The position numbers and the translations under genes were made by a program. Shown one piece after another: positions 1 to 12,612 of a stretch of DNA of 64,000 nt (the stretch's first letter is position 1; the number at the start of each line of letters is the position of its first letter). This stretch comes from Armillaria gallica. Taxonomy: Eukaryota > Basidiomycota > Agaricomycetes > Agaricales > Physalacriaceae. The notes beneath the pieces are model-generated. The model did no database searches. It saw nothing but the letters and a program-made list of their open reading frames with translations, and was not told the DNA's origin. The stretch covers positions 1,798,001 to 1,862,000 of the forward strand of contig JBANDB010000012.1 in the NCBI GenBank assembly GCA_037576215.1. The letters run 5' to 3'.

Positions 1-492
1 TTATTGCCTTTGAGTTCTGTTTCTCAGCCACCATCCTCGTAACCTGCGTCAATAGGACGTCTACAGGGCATCTGGATGTGGCCTCATTAGGAGGGGGATC
101 CTGATGACTGATAACGAAGTCAAGATTTTTTTGCAACGCCGCAAGTTCTCTCCATGCGTATCTGAGATCATAGTCATCAGTATCCGAGCCTGTGAACTGT
201 CCATCGAATGATGTCAACAGGTCTTCGGCGAACTTCTTCGTCTTGGGATCTTCTTTATTGCAATTTTTGAATGATGTGAGTCGAGTCTAGGACCGAAAGC
301 ATTCATATGGTATACCAGAAACGTATACACAGATCAAAAACGGACCTGTAGAGCTTTTGGGAGACAAAGACGCCTAAGGTTTTCTTCTTCTTTCTCGATC
401 ACAGATGGTTTATCGTCTGGGCTCACGATGTCCACCAAGGCGGCGGTAGCCCATTGTGTGAATTCTTGTGCGTTTGCCGCCAGTTCAGACAT
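1..492 (-). CDS. Hypothetical protein, N-terminal part (runs off left edge)
   Basis: I do not recognise this gene. The minus-strand ATG at 492-490 opens an acidic, hydrophilic, mostly helical N-terminus (begins MSELAANAQEFTQW). Exon 1 ends at 346, a 59-nt GT..AG intron covers 345-287, and exon 2 stays open from 286 to the window edge with no stop. The spliced frame gives about 144 residues rich in E, D, K and L, with no membrane segment or signal peptide. There is no obvious upstream exon. It is the outermost of five minus-strand genes at the left end. The splice sites and uninterrupted frame make it credible as a gene; the product is unknown. Confidence 0.6.
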
Positions 493-1107
493 TCAGTGAT
501 AACCTATACTGCACTGCGCTTCAAGCTTTGTCCTAGAAATTATGGAATGATTAGATATATGTGCGGCCGAGTAAACATTACCGTCGTAGGTAGTCAGGGC
601 ATTACGCCAAGTACTAGTAGCGCGAAATCAAGATGGTGTCGGAGTCTCGGACCGAGGCTTCCGGTGAGTCAAATAGAAACCAGACCCTTGTCTGTTCTTT
701 CTTCAAACGTTACTTCTAATACTTTAAATAAATGCTCTATTAGAATACGACTCTCAGCTGATTGACGACGCGACCCGCGTACATCATGATTGGCTCATCC
801 AACCTGTCTCGATTTTCGACGAGAGGGAGTCTCTACAGGCATGGATTATCAGCCCAGATCAGCCCTTCGTCCAATTCACTCGCGATATCCTCATTCATAT
901 ATCAGTTATGGCTCTTTACACCGGCAGAACTGCGGGTGTCTATGTATTGGTACACGAGAGGGCACGGATGATAATACTGTATGTTTTATGTGAGAAATGT
1001 CTCCGAATGGATGGAACGCGTTTTTGTATTACGAGAAGCCTTCTGATTATGCAAACGGTCGTACATGTACATAGAGAGAATTGAGAGAGAATAATTGTAA
1101 TAGTACG
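493..1107. other. Intergenic stretch, no gene seen
   Basis: This stretch lies between the 5' end of the edge gene and the stop of the coiled-coil gene. It is relatively AT-rich. Only short overlapping frames occur, with no splice-consistent coding pattern. It must hold the promoter of the edge gene and the 3' untranslated region of its upstream neighbour. Confidence 0.5.
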
Positions 1108-2581
1108 TTACTGCGAAGGAAACATAAGTTAAGCTAGCATACTTAACGATGTCCACCTACCGGTAAGAATTTAGTATTTTCTTTGATGTTGTCAATGGAG
1201 ACCAAGCGCGGCTTTTTACGGGTTTGATTGTCAGCTTGATGCTCAGCCTGAACATCCTTCGCAGTCGTTGCGGGTTCAGATCGTTTGGAAGAATTCCTGA
1301 AGCTATAGAATGAAGTGGTCGAATATCCTGGTTCGTGTCGAGGCATTAAGGTATTGATGACGTCCGTAAAGGCCTTGCATAAGTCAATGTTGTATCCCAC
1401 CCATTGAAGAAGGTAGCATGGAACGATCTTCTCTCCAGAGTCCACCTGGCGCAAGAGAGTATTGATTTGTTCCGTCGTAGCCAGCTGTCCACTGGGAAGA
1501 CCTCGACTGGACGCTTCGGTGATATACGATCGACGAGTCTATATACATGATCAGCAATGATGTTTTGAACAGGAAATAAACGTGACTACCGGTTCATCGA
1601 TTGCCATCCATTCTGCAATCTCCATATATGCGCCTGGATCGAGGATTTTTGTCATGAAACGACCATAATAAGTCCACTGATTGGAACAGATATCAGACTG
1701 TCATCACGAAGAGGTATCGCAGTTCGGACTGCTGAAGTTTTCCTGATCAACACCAGTTTCGACGAGAAGATCAAACTCCGACTGGGGAGCATCACGCGGG
1801 TCAAACCAATACCCACTGTGACCCATACCTGGCAAGAAAATCGGAAGAGCTCTTGGTGGACGGGCATAGAAGAAAAGCCTATGGAATTTAGCGTCAGAAT
1901 ATTTTCTCGGTTACGAACCATGAATGGGCTCACGAGCGGGTCAACGTCGTTTTCTACAAGATATATCATGAACCTCCCGGGTATCAAAGCTTCAAGGCTG
2001 CGCTCACTATCTGAAGAAGCTCCGTTACATGATCAGGGTTGCTGAATCTGAACGTGGAGAGGCAAGGCTGCGTGCCTGGGACAATGTCGGGCGGATGTGA
2101 TGCTACAATCTTCGACATTCGGCGGGTATGAGCATCATTAGCTAGCGAGTTGGCTAGGTCTCGTAGAATCTTCGCCTAAATAACCAGCTCTGAATGCTCG
2201 AGCGGCAGCCTAGTCCGCGAAATGCACGTACCTGGCTCACCATGACGGCGTTGTTCTGCAGGGACCGCTGCAGAGATAGTTGATCTCTCTCTTTCTCCAG
2301 GAGAGACACCATCCGATTCTTGTTCTCAAGCTCCAACTTCTGTCCTTGGACAGTCTCGGCCAATTCTTTCCGCTCTTCCTCTATGGTTTCGAGTTTCGAG
2401 GCCAAGTTCACGCTCTTTTGCCTTTCACGGGACACTTCGGCAGACAATTCTTTCTAAATAACGAAGAAACACGTCTATTATGAGCTAATACGCGCGATAC
2501 AGTGAATTTGAGTACCTGCAGTTGGTCCCACAGTGCAAGAGCAGATAAAGATAACGCCGCCTTGGGATCTGCCTGGGCCAT
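1108..2581 (-). CDS. Coiled-coil protein of an unrecognised fungal family (gene 1)
   Basis: Multi-exon minus-strand gene starting at ATG 2581 (MAQADPKAALSLSALALWDQ). Clear exons are 2581-2516, 2453-2232, 2175-2008, a middle region whose exact borders I could not settle (about 1950-1640), an exon ending at 1590, 1538-1161, and a stop codon directly after the last intron (1110-1108). Exon 2 encodes a strong heptad-type coiled coil (repeated LE/ERKELAE/QKLELENK). The middle carries the motif GHSGYWFDP followed by FDLLVETG, and the end is basic and Ser-rich. Gene 2 at 13.2 kb is a paralogue: same coiled coil, GYxFD...F[DE]L[IL]VETG block, YMxxxEW block and an intron just before a TR dipeptide. 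Function unknown. DNA fragments of this gene recur at 25.7 and 52.8 kb. Confidence 0.65.
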
Positions 2582-2808
2582 TGGAAAAGTAGGTTATATG
2601 TGTGTCTCTTGGGGATGCAGATGCGCCCTGAAAACTGGCGAGGACGAGAGACTGTGAACGGATGAAGGCAGGAAGACTGAGAGACCCAGTGCTAGTGAGA
2701 CGTGACGTCATCGATATCGTGGTCGGGCCGAAACATCCGTAATCACAAAAGACCTGGTGAATTATCCGTGTTCAAAGTAAAGGTATACAATAACAAACGA
2801 GGAAAGAT

Positions 2809-5800
2809 CTAAGCAGGCGGTTTAAGTATCCAATACCAGAAAATAGCAAAGAAAACCATAGAAAATGTCAAAATCAACACACTAAAGTCGCTCCATAAAT
2901 CGTTAATCTCAAAGCTCTCCTTCAAAGGCGGATTCAACGACACCTCCACCTTATGCTTCTTTCCTGCAGATCGGTTACCCGTAACGATGAACAATGTCTG
3001 CCGCTGCTCGTCATGAAGATACGAATCTCCGGGCTCCAAGCCGTCAACGACCACTTTTCTCCCATCAGCGATCATGGACGGTATGAAGATCTCCGTTTCC
3101 CAGTTGCCGACCACAGGATGCCCAGAGATTGGAGGTGAGGAAACGCCGCGGTTTGCTTTCCCTTTCTCCTCTTCCTTCGTTACTGGCGCCGAGGAATCTG
3201 CATTCGCCCACTCAAAAGCAAAAGAACCGGTATTCATCTCGTATTCGAAGCGGAGGGGTATCCCAGCGGTCTTAGCAGGATATGGCCGCACGACTGCGGG
3301 AAGTATCCGACCACCTTGATCAAGCGATACAGCTGTTTGTTCGTAGTACAGCAAAAACGGAGGCAGAGCCCGTTTCCTGCTGAACCACGAGAAGCTTTCG
3401 CCATTCCAGTTGTCTCCCATCTCATCATCATTGGAAGGGTTGTAGCACCAGAGGCTAAGGTAAGGGTTAGAATGCTTGGAGGATATTAACTGAATATATG
3501 CGTACGTATAGCCAACCAATGACCGTTCCAGTCCCGTAATCATTGCATCCATGATCCTGGTCTGCCACATCCAGTTGTCAGAAGTGAATGCTTCTTTCTT
3601 ACTATCAAACCGTCAGCGAGAGCCCAGGGGGCCAAACGACTTTCGAACTTACTTCAGATCCATGGGAATACCACATTCTCCGATGATGACCGGTCTCTCG
3701 CCTAATGACTTGTATCCGTGTTCCACAATGTTCTTGATTTGTAAAGAGTAATTATCCCTAGCACCTGCATGGCCCCAATAAAAGGCTTTGAGAGGAAACA
3801 TTCCCTGTTCAAGTTAGGGAACTGGTGATTGAGGTTCAATATAAATCGACGCACTCGAGACAATCCTTGGACATTGACGGTAAAGTCTCCGAAGGCTTTC
3901 GTGAAGAGCGCATTCAGGTCATACCTGCATGGTAAGAGTCAGCAAATGTACATACGGAGAATCATAGTCCGTCTACCAGTGCGGTGCATAAACCATGTTC
4001 GACAGTTGCCTTTCGGGGGTGAAAGACTCGGGGCAGTACTATTGAAATCAGAAAGAGGGTCCCGTGCCGAACCAAGAAACAAACAAACCTCGTTCGGAAT
4101 GACCTCAATAAAGAGTATTTTTTCGGGAGAAACTATCCCCCGCACTCTTTGTTCCCACTTACGAATGAACGGGTAGAAGAAGTCGTTGTACCAATCAATC
4201 TTGGTGCCGTCATGAGTACAATATCGGCGATGAGCTATAATAAGCCCTACCTTCTCCCCCGTCATGGGGTGCTTGACAAAATAATTCTGCCTAAGAATGA
4301 CGGCTTCCTTCTTGTTGACATCCCACCCCCAGACGCCATGCATTTCCCAGATGCATTGACCCTGTGAAGGACCGTCCGGGCGCCACACCTTCTCACCTTC
4401 TGTATTCAATACAGCACTGGATGTTTTTCGAGTAGGCATTGGAAAGGAACGGGTATACACGGCGACTTCAGTTGGATGACCTGCTCCAAGCTGGAATGAT
4501 TCGAAAGCGGTAGCTAGATGGTTTCGCGTTAGTCTGTTTCAATAAAAATCCCCAATGCGTGCACATACGCATATGTGCAAGATGAAGGTCGGTATTATAA
4601 TCGAAAACATGTAAGGACTGCAATTCAACGTAACCTCTATGCGGTTCGTTCATCATCTGGGAGTTGTGAGTAAAGACACGCTGTCTATCAGGTAGTGCGT
4701 ACCTCGAATCCGATAACGGCTTCTAGATCCCCAACGGCACGAACAATGTTCTCAAACATATCCAAAAAGGCGCCCTGTAAAAATTCCTGAACAGACACTT
4801 CTTTCCCATGCCGATTATTCAGCTTCAGCTTGGGCGCGAAGGCGTCCCCCGCCCAGAAGCATGTACTATGCAGCATGTGAACGATATGAGATAATCGATG
4901 AGTGGGGCGCTTACGCCATGGTCGCCGCAGCGAGCTTTGTGTACCCACACGACCAAAGGCCTTGTTCCTCTTCCACATGACCTCCTCCCTTGACGCCTTT
5001 CAGCCAGGCTGATCCGGTGTCTTCTAGTTTATGCAAGTCAAACCCGACAGCTTCTAATGTCCACGCTGGTGCGCCGGATCCGCCAGAATAACGCGACCAC
5101 ACGTCTTGATGCAGTGCGACGAAAGCGATCATGCCGTACTGAGGTAGCATGGATAGAAGGCTGCGAATATAGTCTAGATATTCTGTGTCATAGATTCCAC
5201 TGTGAATACGTATGAGCACTTGAATTGAAGATGATAGCAAGTACGCGTACAGTCCTGCATGCTCCACGGCCTCCCACATCACAAGGAAACGAACTAGAGA
5301 TACAATTAGAAATCCGAATCAATTAAGAATCAGGCATTCATACTTACTGAAGGTAAATCCCCATCGTCGTAGACGTGAGAAATGCTCGTGGGCTTCCTCC
5401 AAAGGGAACGGCCGGCCAACAAATGTCACGGTCTCATGCTCCGCGGGGAATATGTCGTTGTCATGGTTAACCGGCCTTTGAAGCTGTCAGGTATGAACAG
5501 AAAAAACAGGATGTAACGCACGATTTCGAGGAACCCGAGAGATTGACTCCCCTAAGCCCACAGACCCGTCCGTACTTGTCTACAAAGTGACGGCCATGTA
5601 TACGTAGATTTCCTCCCGTAGCCCGGCGCGACCAGTCGTGAGCGTACGATGGAGAGGATCCTGGCTTGTATGAGGGCGAGCATGAAGGATGTTCCGTTGA
5701 CTGAAGACGGTAGTGAGCAAATGCAAAATGAAGGCCAGTCTAAACCACGCACCTCGGTATCCTTTTCACTCGACGACGACGACGAACCAGACGAGGATTT

Positions 5801-5866
5801 CTTGTGGGAAATAGATTCACCACCCACAAGAATGAAGGAAGCCTCAGAGCTGGACCGACTGGGCAT
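2809..5866 (-). CDS. EGH1: Steryl-beta-glucosidase, GH5 family (Egh1/EGCrP2-like)
   Basis: Glycoside hydrolase of the fungal GH5_12 type, whose known members hydrolyse ergosteryl-beta-glucoside and related glycolipids. The N-terminal exon has a Ser-rich leader, then the hallmark HGRHFVDKYGRVCGLRGVNLSG. Downstream are GRPFPLEEAHEHFSRLRRWGF, RFLVMWEAVEHAGLYA and FVALHQDVWSRYSGGSGAP. The acid/base Glu lies in MMNEPHRGYV (near 4620) and the nucleophile Glu in IIGECGIPMD (near 3675). The C-terminal beta domain ends in a hydrophobic helix (FSVLILTFSMVFFAIFWYWI), so the enzyme is probably tail-anchored. I use the first true ATG at 5866; the frame stays open further upstream but only with a TTG. At least eight short introns interrupt it. 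Both catalytic Glu residues are present and the gene looks functional. Broken pieces of it recur five times in the right part of the window. Confidence 0.88.
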
Positions 5867-6082
5867 GGGAGTCGGAGAAAGGTGGGACAACCTTGCCAAA
5901 TACCACGTTACTCCTTGACACCGACGCTGATGACGAAGATAGTAACCTCTAACGATGCATTTTCGACGCTGGATATCCTAGCAAGTACGTCCAAAATACC
6001 TGGTCTCTGCTCGTAGCTATCAATGACAGCCAGAATACAGAATCAGCTTTACGTTTGACTATTCTAACCGAGAAGGGACCGG

Positions 6083-7238
6083 CTAGTATCGTACAATTGG
6101 AAGCAGGTCCTGGAGGCTGGCCATCGTCTGCGGCAGCATCTTGATGGACATTTCAATGCCATTCAACTCAGTGGCGACAATGTTACTGGATTCCACCATC
6201 ACCTGCGCGTCGAGCAGCTGTTCGAGAATATCATAAGGATCGTCAGCTGAGCCGCCCTGACTCCTCCCTACAAGCTTCCTGTCTCCTTCTGGCTCCATCA
6301 TCCGACGTATGAACCTGTGGAACTCATGAAAGGCCATCCGCAGGCAGGACGGCTACGGCGCCAATGGCAAGGAAAGACTCTTCCGACAGACATCGCACAA
6401 CCTTCAGGCCAAAATTCTCGAGCACTACAGCAAAACTATCTCTTATCCCATTCGCATCCGAAGAACTAACGGCATTGGCAAATGCTGATACGCATCCATG
6501 ATCACTGCCTCTTTTGAAAGTATATGTACGTTGTCAATGCACCCGAAGTTGCGTTTCATGAAGGGCCATTAGAGATTCGGGTGCTATTCAGTGTAAGATG
6601 CCGTGTTTTATAATTCTCAAGCTGATAGCACAATGTAACGAAAAACTAATAGATGCCGCTAGACCTGGTAAAGCGATGAATGCAACGCGACCACGGGGAT
6701 CGATGTGAAAGGACTCACTGCACCTGCTTTTGATATGCAGAGACGCCAACGAGGAACAAGGGAGTAAAAATCGCAGCTACCACCCGATTGCAATCTGAAT
6801 AATTCATCATTGTGACCAGCATTTTGAACACCACTTCCACATCAGCGTTGACGCTCTTTACTACACGGTCCACCCCATTTAGCGCAAAGGCCTTTGGTAA
6901 GGCGACCTTGAGGACCGCTGAGCTCGTCAGCGCAGCCAGCATATCCTAGGTAGGTATTACAAAATCGGCCAGAACAGTGCGAGACATGGTCAACTCACAT
7001 CGATCTGTGACTGGGACCACCCCAATACCTCGCTCATCCCGCCAAAGAAAAACATTCGCTCAACAGTCGACCGAAAGACCTCATCCCCCCGCTTCGCCAC
7101 CACATCCTGTTTGTTCTCCTTGTCTCTCTTCACTCTCTCCAGCGCCTGCCCTAGCTCAGGCAACGAAGGAGCGAAATCGCCGCTGTTGGCGGTGGATATC
7201 ATGGCACTTTGCATGATGGATACGATGCGAGATTTCAT
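6083..7238 (-). CDS. Hypothetical helical protein, 266 aa
   Basis: Not recognised. A frame-consistent model is four exons: 7238-6999, 6945-6719, 6465-6402 and 6352-6083. It starts MKSRIVSIMQSAMISTANSG and ends DLLPIVRY. The third intron (6401-6353, 49 nt) resolves what first looks like a frameshift. The second is long for this genome (6718-6466, about 250 nt) and might hide another small exon. The product is almost all alpha-helical and amphipathic, with hydrophobic stretches (VVAAIFTPLFLVGVSA) but no clear signal peptide. It lies tail-to-head between the glucosidase and the M50B-like peptidase genes, all on the minus strand. No catalytic motif is visible. The exon model is more certain than any function. 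Confidence 0.5.
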
Positions 7239-7542
7239 TTTGGTGGGACGTCAGGAATGACTGTTCTCATCCTTATATATACACAGATCGAGGGCCTCGT
7301 GAATTGATGTTTCGACTCAAGCGGAGGCTGAATTGCTAGGTGACCATACCATTTCCTAACAAGGCTAGTTCCTGTTTTAATATCTGAATGAACGCGATCA
7401 TCATGACGTTCCGACAAAAGGGTCGTTTTGGTCCCGGAGCGGCGGAGAAAACAAGATTCAGTGTTCATCTATTATACATACTACTGCGTTAGAAGGGAGG
7501 TAACTATAATTGTACAAGCAATGGTAAAAGGAACCTAGATAA

Positions 7543-9292
7543 TTATAAAAGCGTCAATCCCAGGGCGCTGAGGGTTATCATGAGAATGTTGGGTGATATT
7601 GAGAACGCGCCATCAGCGCCTGGAACGGGCAGGAAATGATCCGAATCCTCTGCTTGTTCTGCAGCGGTTTCCTGAAAAAGAGTGAATATGAGGCAACATA
7701 AACGGGGCGGACATTACTCCATACCTTGAAAGCTGCCAGTCCCACTAGGATCCCAGCCGCAAAGAACGCGATGGCCACTAGAAGCCATATGACGCCCCAC
7801 ACTGTAAAGAAGGATATCAGTTCCGAATCGGCGAAACTGCAAAATCACCGCGGGGGTCGGTGGGATATCTGAACGCGTTGATTTATGGTTCTAGTCCCGC
7901 TCAGGGCAGTATATAATGCAGAAGAGCATTGGGAAACGGATCTCTCTCTCGGAGCCAAAGATGAGCAGAGGTTTTAAGTTAATCTCTAATCTCCAGCCTC
8001 GTTTCCATTTATGAAAACAAAAAGACATCGATATGTCACGACGTTGTCAGATTAACTCTTCACCTGAGAGAATTGCCTGGTGTATCTGAAGCTAGCCTTA
8101 AAGTAGCCTTTCAGGTCCACCAAGCTTCCCGTCAAGTGTAGAACCCAAGGATCACGCCCCAGCGATGAAGGAAAGCGTACCTTGTGATGGGAAACATCCA
8201 CAGACTTTGGCAAAGGCCGATGCGTCCGAGGTGTTCACTTTTCTTGCAATAGTATCATCTACATGCGCACATGCATCAGCGCACATGGGCCAGAAAGACT
8301 CGCCCTAGAACATACCGATGACATCCCAAAGAACATACATGCAAGACATTACTCCGATGAAGAGCACCTAGATCAAATTTTAACTTAGCGCGCAGTCAGT
8401 CGGACATCACCAACGTCCGGACGTACAAAGTATCTCAGTGCCACGCTGTCCGCAACGAACCAGAAGAGTACGATGAGGCCCGTCATCCCGAGAATCAGAG
8501 CCCATGTTCTAAGTAAGTAGGCGTCAATCAGAAGAAGCAATACGTAAGCGTATAGTGAACGTACAGCCAATTCCTGCGGGCCCACCAAAGGGTGAAGAGG
8601 AAGAAAACGGCAAGAACCAGGGATGCCACTTTGCTGGCATTCGTATTGAATCCGCAAGCAATGAGGCAAGCACCAATGAAGGATGATCCAAGGTACCCGG
8701 CGGGTAGTGTGAGCCACTGAATACCGCCTGACATGCTGGTGGCTCCACCCTCGTCCGCTGTGAACGGGATGCTGGGCGTTAGAGAGGACATAAGGGGAAG
8801 AGAGTAAAGATATCATACGGTCTAGCTCAATAGAATGTATGTGGGCACAGGTCAAGACTCCCATGAAAGCATGGCTCATCTAAGAGTTCAAGATTGAGTT
8901 GGGGAGATTGATGAGAATCGAAAATGGCGCACCTCGTGAAATCCGACAGTCAGTAACCTGTTTTTATAGCAGATGAATACGAATTCGATGGCACTGGGTG
9001 AGGATAGGCGTACTTGAATGGGTAAACTGGGATTGGAATTGAGTACAGAAATTGAAGGATTGACCATCGAGAACCACTCACTTATCCAAGAAAGAAAAGG
9101 TATATGCCTGTATAGAGAAAATCAGCATAAATACATATGTTAACGAGCCTGGGCGCACCATAGCAGAGCAATAACGATGATATAGCATCCGGCGACAATC
9201 AATGTCGTTCGTTGGGTATCGTTAGGGACAAGTTGCGACGCATCTCGAACGAGTAAGGCATGAAAATCGTTAGAGTCGTCGAGGGCGGGCAT
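7543..9292 (-). CDS. M50B-like integral-membrane zinc peptidase
   Basis: An eleven-exon model is in frame throughout: 9292-9159, 9107-9082, 9026-9014, 8957-8933, 8879-8819, 8757-8565, 8508-8427, 8367-8316, 8258-8181, 7801-7725 and 7671-7543, giving 289 aa. The joined exons give the fungal M50B-like signature: LLWHIPFLSWIIYPFKLLTV, then GFHEMSHAF with the zinc-binding HExxH, DPDEGGAT, GGIQWLTLPAGYLGSS, CMYVLWDVIDDTIARKVNTS and a C-terminal membrane helix. Several hydrophobic segments alternate with short loops, as expected for an intramembrane or Golgi/ER metallopeptidase. The 13-nt third exon is a micro-exon confirmed by the conserved IYPFK reading. An in-frame ATG at 9361 would add 23 residues; I chose 9292 because family members usually begin near this acidic segment. 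Substrate unknown. Confidence 0.85.
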
Positions 9293-9572
9293 CGCTGACG
9301 GTGGTAAGAGGGCAAGAAGCAACAAGGCAGGCTTGCTGCGAGCAGTGCATCGCCAAGCCAATTTGGCCGGTTTCGTAATTCTCCCACTCCTCCACCCTCC
9401 GTCATCACTTCGTTCCGGTTTGGCGAGAATATTTCTCTATATGCTATTGCCTGCCTCGAAAAGTCTGAAGAATACTCAAGCAAAGTAGAACGAATTTGGT
9501 AAGAAGAAACGTTTCTATTGGAGAATACGTGTTTGACTCCAGCCTCATCCAGCAGGCTAGATACTTACGCCC
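9293..9572. promoter_or_regulatory. Divergent promoter region between M50B-like and GPI13 genes
   Basis: About 280 bp separate the two start codons of oppositely transcribed genes, so both promoters must lie here (or overlap the adjacent 5' ends). I see no unambiguous TATA box. Co-expression is plausible but not shown. Confidence 0.5.
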
Positions 9573-12500
9573 ATGATCCCTAATTCCCTGGCCATTCTGC
9601 TATGGGTCGTCTTTGTTCATCTGGCCGGGATATATCTATTTACCAGCGGATTCTTGTTGACTAGGCTAGCATTGACGGAGACGATGACGTGTTCAACAGA
9701 ATGCACGCTTCTGCCGACGCATACACGGGCAGTCGTTCTCATCATTGACGCCCTTCGTTTCGATTTTGTTTCGCCGAATCCTCCAATTCCTGTGTCCCCA
9801 TTCCACCATAATATTCTTACTCTCCCTCAGCAGCTGACAGCGTCACGTCCAGCTCACTCTTTTCTCTTCAATGCATACTCTGATCCACCTACGACCACCC
9901 TTCAACGAATCAAAGGCCTCACAACTGGCTCTCTTCCTACGTTTGTCGACATCGGAAACACCTTTGGCGCGTCTTCAATCGTTGAAGATTCGATCATGAA
10001 CCAGTTGCAACTTGCAGGGAAATCGGTGTGTCCTTTGGTTCCCTTTTTTCCTGCACTTTATCAGCTGAGGTTCGACCAAGGCCGCTTTCATGGGCGACGA
10101 CACGTGGATGTCCGTGTTCCCAGACTCGTTCGGTCCCAACATGTCTTTTCCGTACGATTCGTTCAATGTGGAGGACCTTCACACGGTCGATGAGGGTGTC
10201 ATCACGCATCTGTTCCCTCTGTTAGGGGACGAAAGCAAACCCTTTGATTTCCTCATTGGCCATTTCCTAGGCGTCGACCACGTCGGTCACAGAGTCGGCC
10301 CCGATCATCCGGCCATGAAAGCAAAGCTTGAGCAGATGAACGACGTGTTGAAGCGCGTCGTTGATCTTCTAGACGACGATACGCTCCTCGTCGTACTGGG
10401 AGATCACGGAATGGATAGGTCTGGGGATCATGGCGGCGACGGGCCTCTGGAGACTTCCTCGGCGCTATGGATATACAGCAAAGGCCCCGAGCTGTCTCGA
10501 CAACTGTCCTTTCTTCCCTCCGGCCTCTTACAATACACCACCTTTCCTGGAGCTTCCCTTCCTCATCGGTCTGTGCAACAGATCGACCTTCTCCCCACTC
10601 TATCTCTCCTTCTTGGCCTCCCAATTCCTTTCAACAATCTCGGCACTGTTATTCCAGAGCTTTTTTGGAGGAGCAAAAAAGGCACAGAGCTTTCCCAGGC
10701 ATTACAGCTCAACGCCGCGCAGATCTACCGCTATCTAGATGCCTACCACTCTAGCTCATTGGGTGGAGAACTGGATGATTATTGGGATCAATTGGACTAT
10801 GCATGGCATGCTACGAGAGCTCCGCAGCTCACAGGAGATTCCCGACTTATCACACTGGCTAACTATAACCGGGTAGCTCTGTCTACTTGTCGGGCCCTTT
10901 GGGCTCAATTCAATCCTTTACGAATGGCTTTTGGCCTTGCGGTGCTCGGAGTGGGCTTCATTGCCAGTTGGGTAGTGTACTCCGGACTTAGAGAAGCCAG
11001 GTATGAATGGGACCAATGGGTAGCACCCCGAGTCTCAAAAAGTCTTCGAGGGGTGTCAGGAGGAGCAGTCCTCGGTCTCGTCCTGTCTCTTGGTATCGGG
11101 AGACACCTGCAGGGTATTGACACCCTTGATTGTATTCTATTTGCAGCACCGCTGCTATCTAGCATACTAATTATCATTTCGTCTCCTCCAAAAATCCCAA
11201 CCTTGAAATCAATCCCAGTCCCTCTTGTTCTACATACCATCGCGTTTTTCTCCAACTCTTTTACGTTCTGGGAGGACCGCGTCGTCCTCTACCTCTCTCT
11301 AACATCCATTGTCCCATTCGTATTCACCGGGATAACAGCGGCCACATCCCGTCTTCGATACCGTATCCTCGGGTTTTCGTTCTTATATGCGGTATGTGTC
11401 AGACTCATGGCGATAAGCACGATTTGCAGAGAAGAGCAGCAACCTTATTGCCATGTCACATTCTACTCCTCCTCGGCTCTCCCCTCCCGACCCCTACCGA
11501 TCTTAACTTTCGCCGTCTCGGTTGCATTCGGCATCCCATATATTTTCCGACGTTTCTTGCATGTCTCCCGTTCAGACGTGGGGCTAGTTCAATTCTTCAT
11601 TCCTATCATCCTTGTCCCCGCACTGCTCGCAGGCACCGGGTACTGGATCCTCGAATGGCTCGATTCCGCTGGGCATTTGGGCGATACGTGGACCGCCACG
11701 CTGCGTATAAGTAGGACATATCTCGCTCGCAGCTCTTTCGCCCTCGTACTCCTCGTCGGTGGTCTACTTTGGTGGTTCTTTACACTGTGCATAGACGTCT
11801 CTATCAAGGAAGAACCAGATCAAAAACTACGCAAAGTCGAAGTAATCGGGTTCGCCAACGCTTTCGGCGCACCGTATCTCCTCTTCTGGAGTATCTTCCT
11901 TGTTTTAGTGTATACATCTTCCCAGCTGACGAGCCAAGTCGTCCTTGGGCTCGGTGTCGTGGCTCTCATGGCGTTCTTGGAAGTCGTCGACAGTGCTCGT
12001 GACGCCAGGTACTACGAAGCCGCCTTCGCTTCCTCGAACCCGTCGATAGTTTTGCAACCCACGAAAGATCAATCACCCATGATTCGGTTTGCTGACATCC
12101 CACCAATCGCACTGCTCGGGCTTCACACGTTCTTCGCAACAGGCCACCAGTCCACCATATCCTCCATCCAGTGGAAATCAGCCTTCCTGTTAGCACCAAG
12201 CGTGACTCACTTCGCACCGATGACCGTGGCGCTGAACTCTTTTGGCCCCGTGTTCCTCGCAGGGATGGCTGCGCCGCTGCTCGCACTGTGGAACCGTCCC
12301 CCTTTGTTCATTTCGGCAGGCGACGAGCAGCCGAGAATTGATGTCAAAGTTAGAGGGGAGAGCGTCATGGCTGCGCTGGGGATGATGATGTATTACGCGT
12401 CTTTGCTGTTGGGTACTGCTGTGAGCGCAGCGGTGCTGAGACGGCATCTCATGGTGTGGAAGGTGTTTGCGCCCCGGTTTATGGCCGGTGTGGTTGGTGT

Positions 12501-12612
12501 GCTGGTTGTAGACCTTGCGGTCCTGATTGGAGTGGGCATAGGTCTTGAAAGGATCTGCTGGAAGTTGAAACCGTTGAGCGGCATGTTCCGTGGTGCATCG
12601 AAGCAGGATTAA
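9573..12612 (+). CDS. GPI13: GPI ethanolamine phosphate transferase 3 (PIG-O/Gpi13)
   Basis: ER enzyme that adds ethanolamine phosphate to the third mannose of the GPI-anchor precursor. Two exons, 9573-10025 and 10081-12612, with a 55-nt intron, give 993 aa, close to the roughly 1000 aa usual for the family. An N-terminal signal-anchor (LAILLWVVFVHLAGIYLF) is followed by the lumenal alkaline-phosphatase-like domain. Metal and nucleophile motifs are visible: IIDALRFDF (Asp59), GLTTGSLPT with the catalytic Thr, FMGDDTWMSVFP spanning the splice junction, HFLGVDHVGHRVGP, and GDHGMDRSGDHGGDG. From about residue 430 there are ten or more hydrophobic helices, as in PIG-O. The intron is confirmed because it restores the FMGDDTWM motif. 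It looks intact. Confidence 0.93.

Noticed and set aside
2953..3319. Overlapping plus-strand frames inside the glucosidase gene
   Set aside because: They lie antisense to well-conserved GH5 C-terminal coding sequence and have no motifs of their own.
6083..6470. Frameshift in the helical 266-aa gene
   Set aside because: A 49-nt intron with GT..AG ends (6401-6353) restores one frame, so no pseudogene call is needed.
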